This document shows positions 6,647 through 10,000 of a stretch of DNA of 10,000 nucleotides, piece by piece. Location: contig KV908377.1 of NCBI GenBank assembly GCA_002005505.1, positions 200,001 through 210,000 on the forward strand. The letters are read 5' to 3'. The position numbers were made by a program, and so were the translations under genes. The DNA comes from Botryococcus braunii. Taxonomy: Eukaryota; Chlorophyta; Trebouxiophyceae. How positions within the stretch are numbered: the first letter of the stretch is position 1; each line of letters opens with the position of its first letter. Under the pieces are notes generated by a model. The model had not been told where the DNA came from. It saw only the letters and a list, made by a program, of their open reading frames with translations, and did not search any database.

Positions 6647-6693
6647 GTGTGACGGGTGATGAAGGTGTGACGGGCGAAGACGGTGTGACGGAT
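6647..6693. repeat. 18-bp minisatellite, three copies
   Basis: The motif gtgtgacgg starts at 6647, 6665 and 6683, a spacing of 18 bases, with the rest of each unit (gtgatgaag, gcgaagacg) related but varied. Confidence 0.8.
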
Positions 6694-6943
6694 TGGTCAA
6701 GCGCAGCAGGGGATCGACCTCCCAGTCTGATGCTTTAAGCCCCCGTCCGTTTCCCCTGTTCTGCATTATTGGTCGAGCTCTCACTTTCTCCCACAACAGT
6801 GCAAGCCACAAGTGATGGTTATAGCCAAGGGGCCAAATTGCCGGGATTATTGGGTATTGGGAGCTTAGGGCTCTCGCCCCCATCATCCTTTTCCTAGGTA
6901 ATGTGATGCAGGGGACGAGCCATGACGTGAGGCAAAGCAATAC

Positions 6944-7766
6944 CCGCATGGCGAATCCCCTTGAAATGTGCAAACGTCTGCCCAGGAGGTGATGGCACTG
7001 CAGCCTGTGGGTATGTAGACGAATCCGCTGATATTCAACCCGGAAATGCAGCCCGCAACAGACTTCAAAGCTGCCACTGAGGCAGCCGTTGTGAAGGGGC
7101 CGCTCTCATGAGCATCAACCCAAAGGACCGATCCGTTGGTGTACACCACTGGCTGCACGGCTTCCAAGCCGTCAAACGTCTGCAGCTCGTGATTCCCCAG
7201 GATAAAAAATTTCTGGATTCCGCAGGCCAGGCTCGAGAAGGACAAAAGGTCCCGGAACCCTGTGCCTGTTAGGAAGAGGCTTGGCGTTTGACCGAAGTAG
7301 CTGGTCATCTGGACGATTTGCTTGAGGCCGGGCAAAGCGATCAGTGCCGAGGGAGAGGAGTACGGAGGACCAATACTGTCAATGACGCAATCCTCGCATT
7401 CTCTGACATCGATGCTGTTTACTTCTTGTAATGTCGACAAGAAGTCCGGCGAGATGGGCCTTGGGATCGGGTATGGGTAGTGGTCCACAGTGATCTGGAG
7501 ATATCTGCCCAGGACTCCGATGGAACCCAAACCGATGTTGGCGAGCCACGTTGCAATGGCGGGGGGGACATAGTCCTCTGCCGTCAGGCCGGCTTGGTTG
7601 AGTATGTCGATCCTGATGGCACCAACAAATGTCCCGCAGGGATTGTTGAAGAAAGGTCTGCTGCAGTTTGGAGCAGATTGTTCCAGAGATCCCTGATTGT
7701 AGGCTTCGCACAGGCTTGAACCGTCGCCAAAGTCCAAGATCACGATTTCGTCGAAATCTGAACAAA
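6944..7766 (-). CDS. large Cys-rich, L-domain-like exon, diverged copy, unit 3
   Basis: This 823-nt exon encodes about 274 residues with acceptor ggtgtgcag and donor CATGCGG|GTATTGC, phase 1 in and 2 out, the same as the other copies. Shared motifs are CSDFDE, DFGDGSSLC, NCSRPFF, CGTFVGAIRI, LTAEDYVPPAIATWL, YPIPRPISPDFL, RECEDC, ALIALPGLKQ, LLSFSSLAC, NHELQTFDGLEAVQP, NGSVLW and SWADVCTFQG. It differs from the other two throughout but only by whole-codon length changes, which is good evidence that it has been translated. An open frame continues upstream of the acceptor to a Met at about 7884, so an alternative intronless start (MVLVGCAVC) is possible but less likely, because the acceptor position and phase are conserved. 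Confidence 0.8.
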
Positions 7767-7884
7767 CTGCACACCCCACCAGCACCATAGTTAACAGAGA
7801 CAGTTTCTTGTTCCTTTCTTTCAACCAGCGCTTCTTCAACTGCTTCCACGGACGGGATGATGGCGCTCGCACGAGCAAAAGCAC
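7767..7884. other. intron segment between duplicate exon starts
   Basis: The segment is open in the frame of the following exon and contains a pyrimidine-rich run and ggtgtgcag before 7766. Its end nearest the exon resembles the sequence just upstream of the 7885-7958 fragment (tctctgtt...ggggtgtgcag in both), so the duplication included intron sequence. Confidence 0.5.
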
Positions 7885-7958
7885 CTAACAACGTTTGGGA
7901 CAGGGTTGAGAGCCCTTGCCAAAGTCCCTCATCACCACCCAGTCGTACCCTGTACATA
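7885..7958 (-). pseudogene. truncated duplicate of the large exon's start
   Basis: After a ggggtgtgcag acceptor ahead of 7958, the frame reads CTGYDWVVMRDFGKGSQPC, clearly matching the first residues of the large exons (CTEYDLVLIQDFGNGSSFC). It then reaches KRC and a TAG at 7885-7887. The true exon begins 192 bases further on at 7766. If included in place of the true exon start, it would end the protein after about two dozen residues. It is a decayed partial exon duplication, or a poison exon if the splice site is used. Confidence 0.6.
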
Positions 7959-7998
7959 CTGCACACCCCACATGCAAAAATAACAACAGAGAAACCAC

Positions 7999-8162
7999 CT
8001 CGTCCTGGTTGCGTTCCGGGTCTTGCTACAAGCACATTCACGGACAACATGACACAGGTGCTGTTCACATCCCACTGCCAAGCTGCACACATATGAAGCT
8101 GTAAGAAGCCTAGGCAGCTTCGGCAAAGCCATGTGTTGGACACACACAGTGGCAGGCCTGAC
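7999..8162 (-). CDS. candidate diverged Cys-rich exon, unit 3
   Basis: The acceptor ttgttcctag and a possible donor GACGAG|GTGGTT bound 164 nt with phase 2 in and 1 out, as for the other Cys-rich exons. The start, SGLPLCVSNTWLCRSC, resembles PLPQCVSQGYECATRR of 4685-5016. Further on, the DNA (acctgtgtcatgttgtccgtgaatgtgctt) is still alignable to that exon, but in the other reading frame, as in the frame-switched copy at 2208-2563. It is half the usual length and the donor is weak. It may be a decayed exon rather than a working one. Confidence 0.35.
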
Positions 8163-8466
8163 CTAGGAACAACACAGCACCTCAAGGAATTCACGAATGC
8201 TATGTCCAACTCCCCAATTTGTTCTGTATTGAACCCTGTGGCTGGCCTACATGAAGTGGCTGGGCCACGTGCTGTGGCTCGCATTACCAGAACACATGGC
8301 AAAAGGATACCTGCGTGCTAGGATCCACTAGATGGTCTTGGATGGTCGACAGGAAAGGTCGATCATTATGATAACATTTGCGTGGCACTACAGTGATGAT
8401 GACAAAGGATGCTCCGAAAGACGAAACAGAGAAGGACACCAGCACAGACGGCTGAGAAAAATTCAC

Positions 8467-8489
8467 ACACATGGACGTCGTCCATGTGT
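8467..8489. repeat. 11-bp perfect inverted repeat
   Basis: The arms acacatggacg and cgtccatgtgt are separated by one base. The palindrome contains a central gacgtcgtc-like core. It is absent from the other units. Confidence 0.8.
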
Positions 8490-8606
8490 ACACACGTGGA
8501 CCCACATTACCACAAAAAGGGGTGGCCCTGGACTGCAGCTGGCTCAGCCCTCTTTGCGACAACGCCCTGCAATCCTTGAAGGTTGATTCCCTTGGTGGGG
8601 GGCCCC

Positions 8607-8619
8607 GGGGGGGGGGGGG
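8607..8619. repeat. poly-G run (13), fourth unit
   Basis: A G homopolymer beside the Pro-rich exon, in the same relative position as the G runs in the other units. Confidence 0.85.
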
Positions 8620-8668
8620 AGCGGGGGGCAAGTTCGGGGTGCAAAACAGCAGATCAAGGACTTGGTAC

Positions 8669-8805
8669 CTGGATCTGCTTGAATGCTGACTGGGCAGGTG
8701 GCAGGGGGCGGTGGTGGTGGGCGCGGTGGCGCTGGAGGTGGTGAAAGTGGAAGTGGGGGCTGCGGCGGTGGTGAAGGTGGTTGTGGGGGTGGCGGAGGTG
8801 AAGGG
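8669..8805 (-). CDS. Pro-rich (hydroxyproline-type) linker exon, fourth unit
   Basis: This 137-nt exon encodes about 45 residues: SPPPPPQPPS, PPPQPPLPL and SPPPAPPRPPPPPP runs, then ATCPVSIQADP. It is bounded by ctggtgcag and CCAG|GTACCAAG, phase 2 in and 1 out. The length differs from the other three copies only by whole codons. Its large exon partner must lie right of the window, across an intron of more than 1.19 kb. Whether it belongs to the same transcript as 6944-7766 is unknown. Confidence 0.68.
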
Positions 8806-8928
8806 CTGCACCAGGAGCTCTTTTAATCAGCCTTGGCAGCCCCTTGCTTGAGTTTACGGGAAATTCAGCAGGGGAGCAGCTTGCACTTGCAGACACAAGC
8901 ATGAGCAACTGCGCTGGGGGAGCCCACA

Positions 8929-8931
<3 letters not shown>

Positions 8932-8978
<47 letters not shown>
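8932..8978. repeat. (CG)n/(CA)n tract
   Basis: Gcgcgcgcg leads into about nineteen CA repeats and then a C-rich stretch. It reads as UG repeats in the transcript. Confidence 0.95.
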
Positions 8979-8979
<1 letters not shown>

Positions 8980-9046
8980 AACCCTCCCCCCCCCCACACA
9001 TGCATGGTTAGACACATGGGGCGGGCGGGGTGTGGTTGTGAGGAAG

Positions 9047-9047
<1 letters not shown>

Positions 9048-9084
<37 letters not shown>

Positions 9085-9100
9085 CCGCGCGCGTGCGTGC
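9048..9100. repeat. (TG)n/(CG) tract
   Basis: TG repeats run into gcgcgcccgcgcgcgtgcgtgc. It is complementary to the CA tract about 70 bases away, so a hairpin is possible. Confidence 0.95.
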
Positions 9101-9205
9101 TTGTCCAGCCCTGGCTGGTCCCTTTTTGCCATCGCTCCTTCAGAATGGAGCCTGCACATAACTTTGCCAACCCAGCATCCCGCCTGGACTTGTGTGGTGG
9201 TGTTC

Positions 9206-9278
9206 CTTTTCTTTCTTTTTTGTGTGTGTGTTTCTTTTTCCTTTTTTTTTCTTCTTTTTTTTTTTGGGGGGGGGGGGG
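9206..9278. repeat. T-rich tract followed by poly-G (13)
   Basis: Ctttctttt and poly-T runs surround a short TG stretch and abut thirteen G at about 9266-9278. Confidence 0.85.
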
Positions 9279-9425
9279 CTGGGGTGCCTGTCCAAGTCCG
9301 GCCGCTTGCCCACTTGCACCTGCAAATAAGTAAATGTAGCCTGCATTTAATCTTGCAACACAAACCCTGCCTAGACTCGCAGTGTTGTGGTGTGGCGGTG
9401 GGGTCTTTGGGGGCTGGCCCCCCTT

Positions 9426-9442
9426 GGGGGGGGGGGGGGGGG
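9426..9442. repeat. poly-G run (17)
   Basis: This is the longest G homopolymer in the window; unit 3 has a shorter run at the same place (about 6216). It is a candidate G-quadruplex and a likely sequencing-error site. Confidence 0.9.
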
Positions 9443-9666
9443 CGGCAGTACTCCTTTGGATGAAGGCACACGCACGCAATGCATCCCAAACTAGAACCTT
9501 CATTAACTTGCAGAGGCTTGAGCCACAGCCTGTCACACTTGTAGGAAGGCTCTAAGCCCACATCACGTGTCTTTCATCATCAGACAACCTGGTTGACTAA
9601 CCCGGGGTCAGGAGTCTGGCATGCTGTACCCCTTTTTCTGATACCCTATCCTCTGCACCAGCTGCA

Positions 9667-9928
9667 AAAAACAAATAGTAAAAAAATACCGGCCATAATT
9701 AGTTTCCATTATAATTACCGGGTAATGCCGGCCATAATTATTGACCATTATTCTTGTTTTGACCATGCGGAAAGTCCTCGTCAATATCCCTTGCCTAGCG
9801 GGGGATCGCTTTGTTTTTAATTTTGACCAGACCTTTTTTGGAGAATTTTCTTCAATAATTATGGCCGCCACGGAATAAATAAATAAACAAATAAACAAAT
9901 AAATAAACAGCAACAACAACAATCCTTC
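9667..9928. mobile_element. AT-rich insertion with inverted repeats, MITE-like or retroposon-like
   Basis: Unit 3 shows only a short sequence between gcaccagct (about 6498) and the gttgg.tt.gagaac stretch that the fourth unit also has at about 9938; the fourth unit has about 260 extra AT-rich bases there. Inside are two direct copies of ccggccataatta (9689-9701, 9728-9740). The second has a 14-base perfect inverted partner (9729-9742 against 9854-9867). The right end is a simple A-rich tail, (aaat/aaac)n then (caa)n, at 9873-9921. No transposase is encoded. Inverted repeats suggest a MITE and the tail suggests a short retroposon. Exact ends and a target duplication were not resolved. Confidence 0.55.
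9873..9921. repeat. (aaat/aaac)n and (caa)n simple tail
   Basis: A tetranucleotide A-rich repeat passes into caacaacaacaa at the right end of the AT-rich insertion. Confidence 0.85.
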
Positions 9929-10000
9929 TGGGACGTTTGTTGGAGAACATTTTTAGTGCTTCAGCTGCAACACGGACTCCACCCAGCCCCATTCTTCGGG

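Larger units (their letters stand above)
8163..8668. other. no confident gene; expected place of unit 3's hydrophobic exon
   Basis: By unit order a hydrophobic HLIRMD-type exon should lie here on the minus strand. Short stretches (gtgctggtgtccttctct near 8440) faintly resemble it, but no HLIRMD or FTPRY motif survives in any frame. A perfect 11-bp inverted repeat (8467-8489) and a G run (8607-8619) are the only clear features. Confidence 0.45.
8636..10000. repeat. partial fourth unit, repeat of 5378-6600
   Basis: The segment repeats unit 3's Pro-rich exon and the intron beside it in the same order. Shared landmarks include ctgcaccaggagctctttta (8803 and 5563 regions), gccacagcc...gtaggaaggctct (9530 and 6303 regions), cacatcacgtgt, ggttgactaac, and gctgcaacacggactcca/c near 9966 and 6564. 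It runs off the right edge, so its own large exon is expected beyond the window. It is interrupted by an AT-rich insertion (9667-9928) that unit 3 lacks. Confidence 0.8.
8806..10000. other. repeat-rich intron running off the right edge
   Basis: This interval is homologous to 5563-6600. It holds CA (8932-8978) and TG (9048-9100) tracts, a pyrimidine and poly-G stretch (9206-9278), a 17-base G run (9426-9442) and the AT-rich insertion at 9667-9928. The open frames here are low-complexity artefacts; no conserved coding segment was found. Confidence 0.65.

Noticed and set aside
9608..9922. Minus-strand open frame across the AT-rich insertion
   Set aside because: It begins in the simple A-rich tail, has no homologue in the other units and no coding features.

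Overview
This window looks like nuclear DNA of a eukaryote with spliced genes, most likely a chlorophycean green alga (Chlamydomonas/Volvox/Dunaliella relatives). The grounds are short GT-AG introns, very long pure (TG)n/(CA)n tracts inside introns, G/C homopolymer runs, and exons encoding Ser/Pro-rich (SPPP, PPPP) linkers of the kind found in algal wall and extracellular-matrix glycoproteins. The species assignment is an inference. No prokaryotic gene, tRNA or rRNA was seen. All credible coding sequence is on the minus strand, so transcription runs from high to low coordinates.

The window is a tandem array. Unit 1 (1-2445) and unit 2 (2446-4897) are close copies about 2.45 kb long. Unit 3 begins at 4898 with the same sequence and carries an older, diverged copy of the main exon (6944-7766). 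Part of a fourth unit (about 8636-10000) repeats the 5378-6600 region. Four exon types recur in order on the minus strand: a short hydrophobic exon ending in an HLIRMD...FTPRY motif (184-288, 2628-2732, 5090-5190); a Cys-rich exon (1-119 partial, 2208-2563, 4685-5016, and a diverged candidate at 7999-8162); a large Cys-rich exon of about 270 residues with an L-domain/leucine-repeat-like C-terminal half (1337-2144, 3796-4621, 6944-7766); and a Pro-rich exon (617-744, 3022-3149, 5405-5562, 8669-8805). The small exons are separated by 63-73 nt introns. The Pro-rich exon sits between 0.2-1.4 kb introns full of microsatellites.

Exon phases give the main clue to how the pieces fit. Large exon lengths are 808/826/823 nt (phase 1 in, 2 out), and Pro-rich lengths are 128/128/158/137 nt (2 in, 1 out). 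The hydrophobic exons of units 1 and 2 are 105 nt (2 in, 2 out), and the Cys-rich exons are 332/356 nt (2 in, 1 out). If the Pro-rich exon is skipped, one unit joins to the next in frame and the array can encode one long multi-repeat protein. If it is included and joined to the next hydrophobic exon, all three testable copies run into the same TGA. Complementary UG and CA tracts flank the Pro-rich exon in the transcript. This suggests, as a hypothesis only, a structure-dependent splice switch between a long and a terminated secreted glycoprotein.

Decay and novelty also show. The unit 2 Cys-rich exon (2208-2563) has a compensating pair of frameshifts and a 21-bp duplication. Unit 3's hydrophobic exon uses a different donor, which creates a phase conflict. 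A truncated copy of the large exon's start with a stop codon lies just upstream of the 6944-7766 exon. An AT-rich insertion with inverted repeats interrupts the fourth unit. No transcription start, complete gene end or polyadenylation site could be fixed.
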